The translations under genes were made by a program, and so were the position numbers. The notes beneath the pieces are model-generated. The model ran no database searches. It saw only the letters and a list, made by a program, of their open reading frames with translations, and was not told the DNA's origin. This document shows, piece by piece, positions 45,828 through 55,722 of a DNA stretch of 64,000 nt. The stretch lies in assembly GCA_002284855.1 (NCBI GenBank), contig CP015603.1:930001-994000 (forward strand), written 5' to 3'. The first letter of the stretch is position 1. Every line of letters starts with the position of its first letter. The stretch comes from Actinobacteria bacterium IMCC25003 (lineage in GTDB: Bacteria > Actinomycetota > Actinomycetes > Nanopelagicales > Nanopelagicaceae).

Positions 45828-45900
45828 TGCCTCGAGTCGGATTCGAACCGACACTATGCAGTGTTTGAGACTGCCCTCTCTACCGTTGGAGTACCGAGGC
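45828..45900 (-). tRNA. tRNA with anticodon CAA (nominally Leu), type I short variable loop
   Basis: 73 nt, CCA not encoded. Acceptor GCCTCGG pairs with TCGAGGC (last pair G-U), discriminator A73. D-arm CTC/GAG with loop CAACGGTAGA; anticodon stem GCAGT/ACTGC with loop CTCAAAC, so positions 34-36 are CAA (reads UUG, Leu). The variable region is only ATAGT (5 nt); T-arm GTCGG/CCGAC with TTCGAAT. Bacterial tRNA-Leu normally has a long variable arm, so this body is unusual. Located between pyk and the ANTAR regulator; a tRNA at this place is, as I recall, seen in other actinobacteria. Confidence 0.9.
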
Positions 45901-45910
45901 GTACTCCCCT

Positions 45911-45916
45911 ATCGTA
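45911..45916 (-). promoter_or_regulatory. Candidate -10 box for the tRNA-regulator transcript
   Basis: TACGAT on minus ends 10 nt before the first tRNA base. The region to pyk (45901-45968) holds no other gene. A matching -35 box is weak. Confidence 0.35.
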
Positions 45917-45968
45917 TTAGAAGAGAGCAGATACGAGAAACGAGTTGGACTGTGTATACAGACTGGGA

Positions 45969-47408
45969 TTAGCGGTAGGCAGCGACAACGCCGTTAACAG
46001 CATCGCCTACTTTATGTACGCGCATCGCATTGGTTGAGCCAGGAATTCCTGGAGGAGAACCCGCAACAATCATGACTAACTCGCCGATCTCAGCGCGCTT
46101 ACCTTCGATCAGCATCTTGTCAGCTTGAAGCACCATCTCATCTGTGTGTTTGACCATTGGGGTAACCATTGGCTCCACGCCCCATGAGAGTGCAAGGCGG
46201 TTGTAGGTGCCTTCCTCAGGAGTGATTGCAAGGATTGGAATGGGTGAACGTAGACGTGAAATTCGACGTGCAGAGTCACCTGATTGCGTAAATGTCACTA
46301 GGAACTTTGCGCCAACAATGAGGCCTACTTCAGCGGCAGCCTTAGTAATTGCGCCACCTTTGGTACGTGGATTTGTCATGAGTGGACGGATGCGTTCGAG
46401 TCCGAGCTCTTCAGTACGTTCGATGATGCGCGCCATTGTTTCAACTGCCTGAATAGCGAATTCACCGACGGAAGTTTCGCCAGAAAGCATGAGGGCATCA
46501 GCGCCATCGAGCACTGCATTTGCACAGTCCGTTGCTTCGGCACGAGTTGGTGATGAGTTTGTAATCATTGAGTCAAGCATCTGAGTTGCGACGATGACCG
46601 GCTTGGCAGCATCACGCGCAAGTTCGACGCAACGCTTTTGGACCATTGGGACATCTTCAATAGGAAGTTCAACACCGAGATCGCCACGAGCGACCATGAT
46701 GCCATCAAAGGCAGCAACGATTTCGACAAGGTTTTCAACTGCCTGTGGCTTTTCGATCTTTGCAATAACAGGAACACGGATTCCAACTTCATCCATGATG
46801 GCATGAACATCTTTTACATCGGCAGCGTTACGAACGAATGAGAGTGCAATGAAATCTGCACCTGCACGAAGTCCCCAACGCAGATCTGCCTCATCTTTTT
46901 CAGACATGGCAGGAACGGAGACAGCAACACCTGGAAGGTTGATGCCCTTGTTATTGCTGACAGCTCCGGGTTGAATGCACTTGGTGACAACATCGTTGCC
47001 CTTTACTTCAATAACTTCGACGGTCACTTTTCCATCGTCAATCAAAATGCGATCTCCGGCTTTGCAATCTCCAGGAAGACCTTTGTAGGTAGTTCCTACA
47101 CGCTCTTTCGTTCCAGAGATTTCATCGGTAGTAATGGTGAAGATATCTCCGCGTGAAAGCTCGTGAGGACCATCAGCAAAGCGACCAAGGCGGATTTTTG
47201 GTCCTTGTAAGTCGACGAGAATTGCTACGGCCTTGCCAGCTTCCTTCGCTGCTGAGCGCACGCTATCGAGGCGAGCTTGGTGTTCTTCATAACCACCGTG
47301 TGAAAGGTTGAGGCGAGCCATATTCATGCCAGCGGCGATGAGCTCTCTTACTTTCTCTGGAGATTCAACTGCTGGACCCATCGTGCAAACTATTTTGGCG
47401 CGGCGCAT
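45969..47408 (-). CDS. pyk: Pyruvate kinase
   Basis: Converts phosphoenolpyruvate and ADP to pyruvate and ATP. 479 residues. N-terminal RRAKIVCTMGPAVESPEKVRELIAAGMNMARLNLSHG, catalytic and metal residues in DFIALSFVRNAADV, VIAKIEKPQAVENL and VARGDLGVELPIEDVP, then ATQMLDSMITNSSPTRAEATDCANAVLDGADALMLSGET and the C-terminal allosteric domain. Same strand as the following tRNA and regulator. Confidence 0.98.
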   Translation of the reverse strand: MRRAKIVCTMGPAVESPEKVRELIAAGMNMARLNLSHGGYEEHQARLDSVRSAAKEAGKAVAILVDLQGPKIRLGRFADGPHELSRGDIFTITTDEISGTKERVGTTYKGLPGDCKAGDRILIDDGKVTVEVIEVKGNDVVTKCIQPGAVSNNKGINLPGVAVSVPAMSEKDEADLRWGLRAGADFIALSFVRNAADVKDVHAIMDEVGIRVPVIAKIEKPQAVENLVEIVAAFDGIMVARGDLGVELPIEDVPMVQKRCVELARDAAKPVIVATQMLDSMITNSSPTRAEATDCANAVLDGADALMLSGETSVGEFAIQAVETMARIIERTEELGLERIRPLMTNPRTKGGAITKAAAEVGLIVGAKFLVTFTQSGDSARRISRLRSPIPILAITPEEGTYNRLALSWGVEPMVTPMVKHTDEMVLQADKMLIEGKRAEIGELVMIVAGSPPGIPGSTNAMRVHKVGDAVNGVVAAYR

Positions 47409-47445
47409 GTCTGTACCTTATCTGTGGTTAGTAGTTACTTAGAAG

Positions 47446-48900
47446 TTAGACCATGAGTTGGCGAGTTGTTGGCTCGATAGGTGCAGGGAGTTGTGTCTCT
47501 CCCGCTAAATATCGGTCCACTGCAGCAGCTGCAGATCGCCCTTCAGCAATCGCCCAGACAATGAGAGATTGACCACGGCCAGCGTCACCTGCAACGAAAA
47601 TTCCTTCTTCGCTACTCTGGAAGTTTTCATCGCGCTTGATATTTCCGCGTTCATCGAGCTCTACCTCAAGCTGATCAATGAGTGCAGACTTTTCAGGGCC
47701 AGTAAATCCCATAGCGAGGAAGACAAAGTCAGCTGGGAGCTCTTTCTCAGTTCCAGGAACTGGCTCGAACTTTCCGTTTTCAAACTTTGTTTCGACAATC
47801 TTAAGAGCCTTAAGATTTCCATTTCCATCGCCGATAAATTCTTGAGTGCTCACAGAAAAGATTCGATTATCGAGCTCTTCATGTGCGCTCGAGACGCGAT
47901 AAATCATTGGGTAGGTAGGCCATGGCTGTGACGACGGGCGTTCATCAGTTGGACGAGGCATGATCTCAATCTGGGTAACACTTGCCGCGCCTTGTCGAAC
48001 AGAAGTTCCGAGACAATCTGCACCTGTATCTCCACCACCCAAGATGATGACGTGCTTACCTGCAACGTTGATAGGTGGGACTTCAACTTCACCAAGAGCT
48101 TGCTTATTGCCCCATGGCAAGAATTCCATCGCTTGATAAATTCCCTTATTTTCACGACCTGGAATTGGAAGATCGCGCCACTGAGTTGCACCCATGGCAA
48201 GGACAATTGCATCGTACTTTGAACGTAGATCTGAGCCGGTGAGTTCTACGCCAACATTGACGCCCGGGCGGAAACGAGTTCCTTCCTGCTCCATCTGAGC
48301 AAGGCGACGATCAACGATGTGTTTCTCCATCTTAAATTCAGGGATTCCGTAACGAAGAAGCCCACCAATCTTTTCAGCGCGCTCATAGACTGCAACTGTA
48401 TGGCCAGCACGTGTGAGCTGTTGCGCTGCAGCAAGTCCTGCAGGACCTGATCCAATGACAGCAACCGTCTTTCCAGAAAGTCGTTCCGGAGCAAGTGGTT
48501 TTACATTATCTGCATCGAAGGCTTCTTCAATAGTGCGAAGTTCAATCTGCTTGATTGTTACGGCATCACGGTTAATGCCAACAACGCAGGCAGTTTCACA
48601 CGGTGCTGGGCAAAGTCGGCCAGTGAATTCTGGGAAGTTATTAGTTGCATGAAGACGATCTATCGCCTCGGTCTTATCACCACGATAAATGAGGTCATTC
48701 CATTCAGGAATGAGATTGCCGAGAGGGCAGCCGTTGTGACAGAAAGGAATTCCGCAATCCATGCAGCGACCAGCTTGCTTCTGCAAGTGTTCGAAAGATT
48801 GTGGTTCGTAGACTTCGCGCCAATCTTGAATACGGATATCAACGGGACGACGCTTAGGTGTCTCGCGAGGAGTGGTCATAAATCCTTTTGGATCAGCCAT
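47446..48900 (-). CDS. gltD: Glutamate synthase small subunit
   Basis: FAD- and NADPH-binding subunit of glutamate synthase that passes electrons to GltB. 484 residues. N-terminal Fe-S cysteines in [17 protein letters not shown] and [11 protein letters not shown], first Rossmann motif [15 protein letters not shown] (about 149-163) for FAD, second [13 protein letters not shown] for NADPH, C-terminal [23 protein letters not shown]. Overlaps gltB by 8 nt. Confidence 0.97.
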   Translation of the reverse strand: MADPKGFMTTPRETPKRRPVDIRIQDWREVYEPQSFEHLQKQAGRCMDCGIPFCHNGCPLGNLIPEWNDLIYRGDKTEAIDRLHATNNFPEFTGRLCPAPCETACVVGINRDAVTIKQIELRTIEEAFDADNVKPLAPERLSGKTVAVIGSGPAGLAAAQQLTRAGHTVAVYERAEKIGGLLRYGIPEFKMEKHIVDRRLAQMEQEGTRFRPGVNVGVELTGSDLRSKYDAIVLAMGATQWRDLPIPGRENKGIYQAMEFLPWGNKQALGEVEVPPINVAGKHVIILGGGDTGADCLGTSVRQGAASVTQIEIMPRPTDERPSSQPWPTYPMIYRVSSAHEELDNRIFSVSTQEFIGDGNGNLKALKIVETKFENGKFEPVPGTEKELPADFVFLAMGFTGPEKSALIDQLEVELDERGNIKRDENFQSSEEGIFVAGDAGRGQSLIVWAIAEGRSAAAAVDRYLAGETQLPAPIEPTTRQLMV

Positions 48901-51900
48901 TTGCTGCTACCTCCATGATGTATTCATCGACTGGTAAACCTTCTTTAGTCGCACGCTCAATTGCACCCAGCACCTTTGCGTAGTCACGCGGCATAATCAA
49001 CGAAATTCGTGAAATTTCAGTATCCCAGTTGGCAAGAATTGAAGCCGCAACTTCTGACCCTGTTTCAACATGGAAAGAAGAAATAATTGATTTCAGATTT
49101 TCACGCTGATCTGCAGGAACGGCCAAGATATCAACCATCTCAGTGTTGACTACTGCAGTGTTGAGATCTAGAACAAAGGCGCGGCCGCCTGACATACCTG
49201 CCGCAATATTGCGACCGGTTGGTCCGAGGATGACAACAGTTCCGCCGGTCATGTACTCGAGAGCATGATCGCCCACGCCTTCAACAACTGCGACAGCTCC
49301 TGAGTTACGAACACAGAATCGTTCACCGGCAAGGCCGCGGATAAAGATGTCACCTGAAGTAGCACCATATCCAATGACGTTTCCGGCAATGACGTTATTC
49401 TCGGATTTAAATGTTGCCTTCTCATCGGGGCGAACTACAACGCGCCCGCCTGAAATGCCCTTGCCGACATAATCATTGGAATCGCCATAGAGACGGATTG
49501 AAACTCCTTGAGGCAAGAAGGCACCTAGTGATTGACCCGCTGATCCATGGAGAGTGACATCGATAGTTCCGGCAGGAAGTCCTTCAGATCCGTAACGGCG
49601 TGTTACTTCAGCGCCCAACATCGTTCCGACTGTGCGGTTGACGTTACGGACAGGAAGATCGATTCGTACTGCTTCCTTCTTCTCGAGCGCAGCCTTTGAG
49701 AGTTCAATCAACTGATTGTCGAGTGCTGCAGCTAAACCATGATCCTGCTTCGTTGTGTTGTGGAGCGCTGAATCAACATCCGGGCGGACAAGAAGTGGAG
49801 AGAGATCAAGACCGCTCGCCTTCCAGTGTTCGACCGCTGCGCGGGTATCGAGGTATTCAACATGTCCGATAGCTTCTTGCAGAGTGCGGAAACCAAGTGA
49901 TGCCAGAATTTCACGAACTTCTTCGGCAATGTACTCAAAGAATGTTTCGACGAATTCAGGCTTTCCAGAGAACTTCTTACGGAGTTCTGGATTCTGGGTC
50001 GCAACGCCAACCGGGCAGGTATCTAAGTGACAGACGCGCATCATGATGCAGCCAGAGACAACCAGTGGAGCTGTTGCAAAGCCATACTCTTCGGCGCCAA
50101 GGAGAGCTGCAATGACAACATCTCGTCCCGTCTTCAGTTGACCATCTGCTTGAACAACGATGCGATCGCGCAAATTATTAAGAAGCAGAGTCTGCTGTGT
50201 CTCAGCAAGGCCCAGCTCCCATGGAGCACCTGCGTGCTTAAGAGATGTGAGAGGTGATGCACCTGTTCCACCATCGTGTCCTGAGATCAAAACAACGTCA
50301 GCATGCGCCTTTGATACTCCTGCAGCAACAGTTCCGACGCCCACTTCAGCAACAAGTTTGACGTGAACACGTGCATCTTTATTTGCATTTTTGAGATCGT
50401 GAATCAATTGTGCGAGATCCTCGATGGAGTAAATATCGTGGTGAGGTGGAGGAGAAATAAGTCCTACACCTGGCGTTGAATAACGAGCTTTGGCAATCCA
50501 TGGATAGACCTTGTAGCCAGGAAGCTGTCCACCCTCACCAGGCTTGGCGCCTTGCGCCACTTTGATCTGAATATCAGTTGCGTTAATAAGGTAATTGCTC
50601 GTAACACCGAAGCGTCCCGATGCAACCTGCTTAATTGCGCTCTTCTTCGAGTCTCCATTTGCCATAGGAATGAAACGAGCTTCATCCTCGCCGCCTTCAC
50701 CGGTGTTGGACTTTCCGCCCAGTCGATTCATCGCGATAGCAAGCGTCTCGTGCACTTCTTGCGAGACAGAACCATAAGACATGGCACCTGTTGAGAAGCG
50801 TTTTACGATTTCGGAGATTGGTTCGACTTCATCAATAGAAATCGGTGCACGTTCGCCTTCCTTAAATTGGAAGAGACCGCGAAGGGTCATCAGGGTCTTG
50901 CTCTGATCATTGACCTTATCGGTGTAGCGCTTAAAGATGTCATAACGTTTATTACGGGTTGAGTGCTGAAGCGCAAAGACGGTTTCAGGGTTGAACAAGT
51001 GTGGTTCACCATCACGGCGCCACTGGTATTCGCCGCCGACTGCTAGGCGCTTTGCACCAGGTATTTCTCCGCCTACTGGATAGGCAAAGTGATGGCGCTT
51101 AATAGTTTCTTCCGCGATGACATCAAGGCTTACTCCACCAAGACGTGAAGTTGTTCCAACGAAAAATTCATCGACGACATCTTGAGCAAGACCGATAGCT
51201 TCAAATACCTGTGCACCCGTGTAGGAAGCGATAGTGGAGATACCCATCTTCGACATCACCTTGAGCACGCCCTTGCCGAGCGCCTTGATGACATTTCGAA
51301 CTGCTTTTTCAGGTGTGATACCTGTGATGATTCCCTGATTGACGAGATCTTCTGCGGTCTCCATAACGAGATATGGGTTAACCGCTGCTGCGCCATAACC
51401 GATGAGAAGTGCAACATGGTGAACTTCACGAACATCGCCTGCTTCTACGACGAGACCAACCTTGGTGCGAGTCTTTTCGCGAATAAGGTGATGGTGCACT
51501 GCTGCGGTAAGGAGTAGTGAAGGAATTGGGCAATCTTCTGCATCACCATCACGGTCAGAGAGAACAATGATGCGTGCACCATTTGCAATTGCATCGGAAA
51601 CTTCGCGCTTAATCTCTTCAAGACGTGTGCGAAGTGTGTTGCCGTCTCCGCTTACCGGGAAGAGACCACGAACGACATATGCCTCGAGCTCTGGATAGTC
51701 ATCATCTGCGTTGACGTGAATAATCTTTGCAAGCTCATCGTTATCAATGACTGGGAAGGCAAGAGAGATCTGCTTACAGGATTCTGGTCCTGGATCGAGC
51801 AAGTTGTGTTCTGGGCCGATTGAACCGCCGAGGCTTGTCACCAACTCTTCACGAATTGCATCGAGAGGTGGGTTTGTTACCTGTGCAAAGAGTTGAGAGA

Positions 51901-53410
51901 AGTAATCAAAGAGAAGACGTGGCTTGGCAGAGAGCGCAGCGATAGGAGTATCAGTTCCCATAGAACCGAGCGCTTCTCCCCCGCCCTTAGCCATCGGTGT
52001 CACGATGATCTTGATTTCTTCTTCGGTATAGCCAAAAGCTTTCTGGCGACGAATGACAGATTTGTGTGGGTAGACGATGTGTTCGCGTGATGGGAGATCA
52101 GAGAGTTTGATCATTCCATCTTTAAGCCATGTGCCATAAGGAGCAGCATCAGCAAGTGAATCCTTAATTTCATCATCTTCAATGATGCGCCCTGCTTCGA
52201 TATCGACGAGGAACATCTTTCCTGGTTGCAGGCGGCCCTTGCGGACAATCTTCTCTGCAGGGAAATCGAGAACACCAACTTCAGATGCAAGAACGACGAG
52301 GCCATCATCTGTCACCCAGAAACGTGATGGACGAAGTCCATTGCGATCGAGAACTGCGCCCACTTGGTGTCCATCAGTAAATGTCACACATGCTGGGCCA
52401 TCCCATGGCTCCATGAGAGATGCATGGAATGCATAGAAGTCGCGACGTTTCTGCGACATCGTTGCGTGGTTCTCCCATGCTTCAGGAATCATCATCAACA
52501 CCGCGTGTGGAAGTGAACGTCCGCCGAGATAGAGAAGTTCGAGAACTTCATCGAAAGATGCTGAGTCAGAACCTGACATCTCAACGATTGGGAAGAGTCG
52601 CTTGAGATCTCCGCCGATCACATCGCTTGCAAGAAGTGATTCGCGGGCGCGCATCCAGTTGCGGTTTCCCTTGACTGTATTAATTTCGCCGTTGTGTGCA
52701 ATAAATCGGTATGGGTGGGCAAGGGGCCATGATGGGAAAGTATTTGTTGAAAAACGTGAGTGAACAAGAGCAAGTGGGGAGACAACGCGTTCATCGCTGA
52801 GGTCTGGGAAGAATTCTTCTAGCTGACCTGTAGTAAGCATTCCCTTGTAAACGATTGTCTGTGACGAAAGTGATGGGAAGTAGAGATCAAGTGCATGTTC
52901 TGCGCGCTTGCGAAGTGCGAAAGCTAAACGATCGAGGGCAATTCCTGACTCCTGCTTATTGCCCGCCACAAAGAGTTGCTTGAATTGCGGCATGACAGAG
53001 ACTGCTGTCTTTCCGAGTGATGCAGGATTGATGGGAAGCTCACGCCAGCCAAGAACTGTGAGTCCTTCTTCTGATGCAATCTGTGCAATCTCAGTTGTGA
53101 CATCTGCGCCTTGAGCAATAAAGGCGATACCGGTTGCATAAGAACTTTCGGCGGGTAAATCAAACTTTGTTTCGGCGCGATAGAAAGCGTCAGGCACGCG
53201 GATAAGAATTCCCGCGCCATCGCCTGAATCAGGTTCAGCACCTGATGCACCTCGGTGTTCGAGATTGCGAAGAGCGGTGAGCGCCTTTTCTACGATCTCG
53301 TGCGTTGCAACTTTATTGAGGGTAGCCACCATCGCGACGCCGCATGCATCGTGTTCGTTTGCAGGATCGTAGAGACCTTGCGCTGCGGGATAGTTCGATG
53401 AGAGTGCCAT
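48893..53410 (-). CDS. gltB: Glutamate synthase large subunit
   Basis: Makes two glutamates from glutamine and 2-oxoglutarate. 1505 residues, full length. A short propeptide precedes the catalytic Cys23 ([12 protein letters not shown]), which becomes the N-terminal nucleophile of the glutaminase domain. The central and FMN-binding synthase domains follow ([40 protein letters not shown]), the 3Fe-4S cysteines are in [19 protein letters not shown], and the GXGXG beta-helix domain ends the chain. First gene of gltB-gltD. Candidate promoter and a hairpin that covers its ribosome binding site lie upstream. Confidence 0.98.
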   Translation of the reverse strand: MALSSNYPAAQGLYDPANEHDACGVAMVATLNKVATHEIVEKALTALRNLEHRGASGAEPDSGDGAGILIRVPDAFYRAETKFDLPAESSYATGIAFIAQGADVTTEIAQIASEEGLTVLGWRELPINPASLGKTAVSVMPQFKQLFVAGNKQESGIALDRLAFALRKRAEHALDLYFPSLSSQTIVYKGMLTTGQLEEFFPDLSDERVVSPLALVHSRFSTNTFPSWPLAHPYRFIAHNGEINTVKGNRNWMRARESLLASDVIGGDLKRLFPIVEMSGSDSASFDEVLELLYLGGRSLPHAVLMMIPEAWENHATMSQKRRDFYAFHASLMEPWDGPACVTFTDGHQVGAVLDRNGLRPSRFWVTDDGLVVLASEVGVLDFPAEKIVRKGRLQPGKMFLVDIEAGRIIEDDEIKDSLADAAPYGTWLKDGMIKLSDLPSREHIVYPHKSVIRRQKAFGYTEEEIKIIVTPMAKGGGEALGSMGTDTPIAALSAKPRLLFDYFSQLFAQVTNPPLDAIREELVTSLGGSIGPEHNLLDPGPESCKQISLAFPVIDNDELAKIIHVNADDDYPELEAYVVRGLFPVSGDGNTLRTRLEEIKREVSDAIANGARIIVLSDRDGDAEDCPIPSLLLTAAVHHHLIREKTRTKVGLVVEAGDVREVHHVALLIGYGAAAVNPYLVMETAEDLVNQGIITGITPEKAVRNVIKALGKGVLKVMSKMGISTIASYTGAQVFEAIGLAQDVVDEFFVGTTSRLGGVSLDVIAEETIKRHHFAYPVGGEIPGAKRLAVGGEYQWRRDGEPHLFNPETVFALQHSTRNKRYDIFKRYTDKVNDQSKTLMTLRGLFQFKEGERAPISIDEVEPISEIVKRFSTGAMSYGSVSQEVHETLAIAMNRLGGKSNTGEGGEDEARFIPMANGDSKKSAIKQVASGRFGVTSNYLINATDIQIKVAQGAKPGEGGQLPGYKVYPWIAKARYSTPGVGLISPPPHHDIYSIEDLAQLIHDLKNANKDARVHVKLVAEVGVGTVAAGVSKAHADVVLISGHDGGTGASPLTSLKHAGAPWELGLAETQQTLLLNNLRDRIVVQADGQLKTGRDVVIAALLGAEEYGFATAPLVVSGCIMMRVCHLDTCPVGVATQNPELRKKFSGKPEFVETFFEYIAEEVREILASLGFRTLQEAIGHVEYLDTRAAVEHWKASGLDLSPLLVRPDVDSALHNTTKQDHGLAAALDNQLIELSKAALEKKEAVRIDLPVRNVNRTVGTMLGAEVTRRYGSEGLPAGTIDVTLHGSAGQSLGAFLPQGVSIRLYGDSNDYVGKGISGGRVVVRPDEKATFKSENNVIAGNVIGYGATSGDIFIRGLAGERFCVRNSGAVAVVEGVGDHALEYMTGGTVVILGPTGRNIAAGMSGGRAFVLDLNTAVVNTEMVDILAVPADQRENLKSIISSFHVETGSEVAASILANWDTEISRISLIMPRDYAKVLGAIERATKEGLPVDEYIMEVAANG

Positions 53411-53415
53411 AACCC

Positions 53416-53458
53416 GTTGTCCTGTTTCTTCATTTTTAGCATTACATGAAGGGACAAC
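53416..53458 (-). promoter_or_regulatory. gltB leader hairpin hiding the ribosome binding site
   Basis: On the mRNA, GTTGTCC (53458-53452) pairs with GGACAAC (53422-53416), and inside it CTTCAT (53451-53446 read on minus) pairs with ATGAAG (53433-53428). The only Shine-Dalgarno-like sequence, AGGA, overlaps the closing stem, 9 nt before the ATG at 53410. The fold would lower gltB translation unless opened. Confidence 0.55.
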
Positions 53459-53483
53459 TTTGGCCCGGTGAAGCGTGGGTGAA

Positions 53484-53512
53484 ACGATAAATCAGTAGCG
53501 AAAGGGTAGCAA
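53484..53512 (-). promoter_or_regulatory. Candidate gltB promoter
   Basis: TTGCTA (53512-53507), exactly 17 nt, TATCGT (53489-53484): each box matches 4 of 6 consensus bases. The start site would give a leader of about 65-70 nt that includes the whole hairpin. Confidence 0.55.
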
Positions 53513-53521
53513 GGGGGTGGG

Positions 53522-54232
53522 TTAGACGCCACTTACATGCAAGAGCTGGCCGATTCCAGCGGTGATTGCCATGCCGAGGCAGCCACCTGCAATGACGCGC
53601 AGGGTTGGGATGAGGAGTTTTGAGCCAGCAGTCTTGGCACTGATGATTCCGGTGAAGACCAAGCCCACCACGGTGAAGGCGATGATGCTCCACGCAGCTT
53701 TACCTGCCGATGGTGCAAATGCTCCGACAAATGGAATAAGACCACCTGCGGTAAAGCTGATCGCTGAAGCAATCGCTGCCTGTACCGGACGCGCCTTGGT
53801 GTGTGGATGTTGTCCAAGTTCATCACGCAAGTGAGCTTCAAGAGGATCCTTGGCATGCATCGTTGTGGCAACTTCTGTTGCTAACTCTCGTGAGAGGCCA
53901 CGATGAATGTAAATCTCAATCAGTTCTTCCAATTCACCATCGGGATCGATTGCAAGATGTTCAATTTCGAGAAGTCGATCTGATTCTTCGATATCGTTTT
54001 GTGAGCGCACAGAAACATATTCACCAACAGCCATCGACATCGCACCTGCAGCAATTCCTGCTGCACCTGCTGTGATCAGAAAACTCTGCTCGCTACGTGC
54101 TGCTGCAACGCCAATCATCAAGCTTGCAGTGGAAACGAGTCCATCGTTAGCGCCGAGTACCGCAGCGCGAAGCCACCCAGCACGATGCGTGCGGTGATGG
54201 AGGTTGCGCTGATAGACATCTTCGAGAGCCAT
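53522..54232 (-). CDS. VIT1/CCC1-family metal transporter
   Basis: Membrane protein of the family that moves Fe2+ or Mn2+ out of the cytoplasm. 236 residues with five predicted helices. Helix 1 contains GWLRAAVLGANDGLVSTASLMIGVAAA, helix 2 AGAAGIAAGAMSMAVGEYVSVRSQNDIE (family signature), then a soluble metal-binding segment rich in Glu and His (about 85-145), and three C-terminal helices. The ion is inferred. Last gene of the run from hisC; 9 nt after lgt. Confidence 0.9.
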   Translation of the reverse strand: MALEDVYQRNLHHRTHRAGWLRAAVLGANDGLVSTASLMIGVAAARSEQSFLITAGAAGIAAGAMSMAVGEYVSVRSQNDIEESDRLLEIEHLAIDPDGELEELIEIYIHRGLSRELATEVATTMHAKDPLEAHLRDELGQHPHTKARPVQAAIASAISFTAGGLIPFVGAFAPSAGKAAWSIIAFTVVGLVFTGIISAKTAGSKLLIPTLRVIAGGCLGMAITAGIGQLLHVSGV

Positions 54233-54241
54233 ATTTAAAGC

Positions 54242-55048
54242 CTACCTCTTGCTACCTGAAAATCGGTTGAAGGCGAGTAGCCCTACACTCATAAGAATCA
54301 GCGAGACATACTGATTGAGACGTAAGCCACCCCATGTGTGGGCTTGATCGATGCGAAGTCCCTCAATAAAGAAACGAGCGAAGCTATACCCCGAGATATA
54401 GAGCGCAAAGATAGCTCCCCCTGAAATCTTTGGAGTGAGATAGATAAGAGTAAGCGCAAGGGCTATGCACCATAGAGATTCGTAGAGAAATGTGGGGTGA
54501 AATGTTTCAAACTCTTGATATCCCAGTGGTCGCAAGGAAGGCGGAATGGAAAGTGCCCATGGTGCCTTTAAAGGTCTGCCGAAGAGTTCGCCGTTAAACC
54601 AATTTCCCCATCGCCCAATCGCTTGCGCAAGTAGTAACCCTGGAGCAAGCGCTCCAGCAAAGGATGAAAATTCGGGGAGCGTCTTTGACATACCGATTCG
54701 CTGGTAGGCGATGTAGGCAGCAAGAGCGCCTAAGGAGATAGCTCCCCAGATACCTAAGCCACCGTTCCAAATCTTGAAGATATTTGTAAGGCTTCCATCC
54801 TTACCAAAATATTGTTCGGGAGAAGTTGCTACGTGATAGAGACGCCCACCAATAACTCCTGCGGGAACTGCATAGATGGCTACATCGGCAACGACACCAT
54901 CAACATCAGCGTGTGTTGCAGTGAATCGACGATTACCCAACCAGATAGCAACTGCAACACCTGCAATGATGCAGAGTGCGTAGAAGTGAATCGTGAAAGG
55001 TCCAATCACAACTGCCGATGTTGTCGGAGTTGAAATTGCTAGGAGCAT
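54242..55048 (-). CDS. lgt: Prolipoprotein diacylglyceryl transferase
   Basis: Membrane enzyme that adds diacylglycerol to the lipobox Cys of prelipoproteins. 268 residues with about seven helices. Catalytic region GGRLYHVATSPE near 60-71 (cf. the H103 region), signature QAIGRWGNWFNGELFGRPL near 140-158, and YESLWCIALAL, FARFFIEGLR further on. Two nt after the DsbA-like gene. Confidence 0.96.
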   Translation of the reverse strand: MLLAISTPTTSAVVIGPFTIHFYALCIIAGVAVAIWLGNRRFTATHADVDGVVADVAIYAVPAGVIGGRLYHVATSPEQYFGKDGSLTNIFKIWNGGLGIWGAISLGALAAYIAYQRIGMSKTLPEFSSFAGALAPGLLLAQAIGRWGNWFNGELFGRPLKAPWALSIPPSLRPLGYQEFETFHPTFLYESLWCIALALTLIYLTPKISGGAIFALYISGYSFARFFIEGLRIDQAHTWGGLRLNQYVSLILMSVGLLAFNRFSGSKR

Positions 55049-55050
55049 CG

Positions 55051-55722
55051 TTATCCGCGCTCTACTGCAGCCTTAAATTTAGCAGCGTCAAAATATTCAG
55101 TCTTACGATCGATCTCTTTGCCATTGATAAAGACTGTTGGGGTTGAGTTCACATTTGCCTTGGCCCCTGCTGCTGCAACGTTATTGACCCATCCTTGGTA
55201 CGCCATATCGTTGACGCAAGATGTAAATTGCTTAGAGGTGATTCCAGCTGCTTGCCCAAGAATTCCTAGAACATCATTTGACCATGCACCAGAGTTTTCT
55301 TGCGGCTGGTTTGCATAGAGAGCGCGGTGGTATTGCAGGAACTTTCCTTGGTCTGCCGAACATGCTGCCGCATTGGCTGCATTGACGGACTCAGGTCCAA
55401 GGAAGGAGAGCGTGTGATAGACAACGGTCGCCTTTTTTGCGGTGATGAGAGATTCAATGTAATCGCCTTGCAACTTCTCAAATTGTGCACAGATTGGGCA
55501 TTGGAAATCCTCGTAGATATCGAGAACTGGCACGCCCTTAAGGTTGTCGTTAAAGACGATTCCATATCCGCGCTCTGCAGAGACGCTGGCAGGAATCTTT
55601 GCGGATGTATTGGTCTTCTTTGAAAGAACTGTAGGAACCAACATGATGAGAACAACACCTACGACAACCGCGATGACAAGATTGCGAGTGAAGTTGTCTT
55701 TGCCTGGTTTCTGATTAGCCAT
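55051..55722 (-). CDS. Membrane-anchored DsbA-like thioredoxin-fold protein
   Basis: Probable extracytoplasmic thiol-disulfide oxidoreductase. Start ATG 55722 after GGAG, overlapping the MauE-like gene by 8 nt; 223 residues. One N-terminal membrane anchor (about 15-33, LVIAVVVGVVLIMLVP), then a thioredoxin fold with active site Cys75-Pro-Ile-Cys78 in EDFQCPICAQF and the cis-Pro loop VNSTPTVFING near the C-terminus. Two further Cys (AACSADQ, TSCVND) may form a structural disulfide. The adjacent MauE-like protein is a likely electron partner. Confidence 0.92.
   Translation of the reverse strand: MANQKPGKDNFTRNLVIAVVVGVVLIMLVPTVLSKKTNTSAKIPASVSAERGYGIVFNDNLKGVPVLDIYEDFQCPICAQFEKLQGDYIESLITAKKATVVYHTLSFLGPESVNAANAAACSADQGKFLQYHRALYANQPQENSGAWSNDVLGILGQAAGITSKQFTSCVNDMAYQGWVNNVAAAGAKANVNSTPTVFINGKEIDRKTEYFDAAKFKAAVERG

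Noticed and set aside
45828-45900. Reading the tRNA as Glu (anticodon CTC)
   Set aside because: Shifting the loop to GTCTCAA breaks the anticodon stem; only GCAGT/ACTGC with loop CTCAAAC gives five pairs and a T at position 33.
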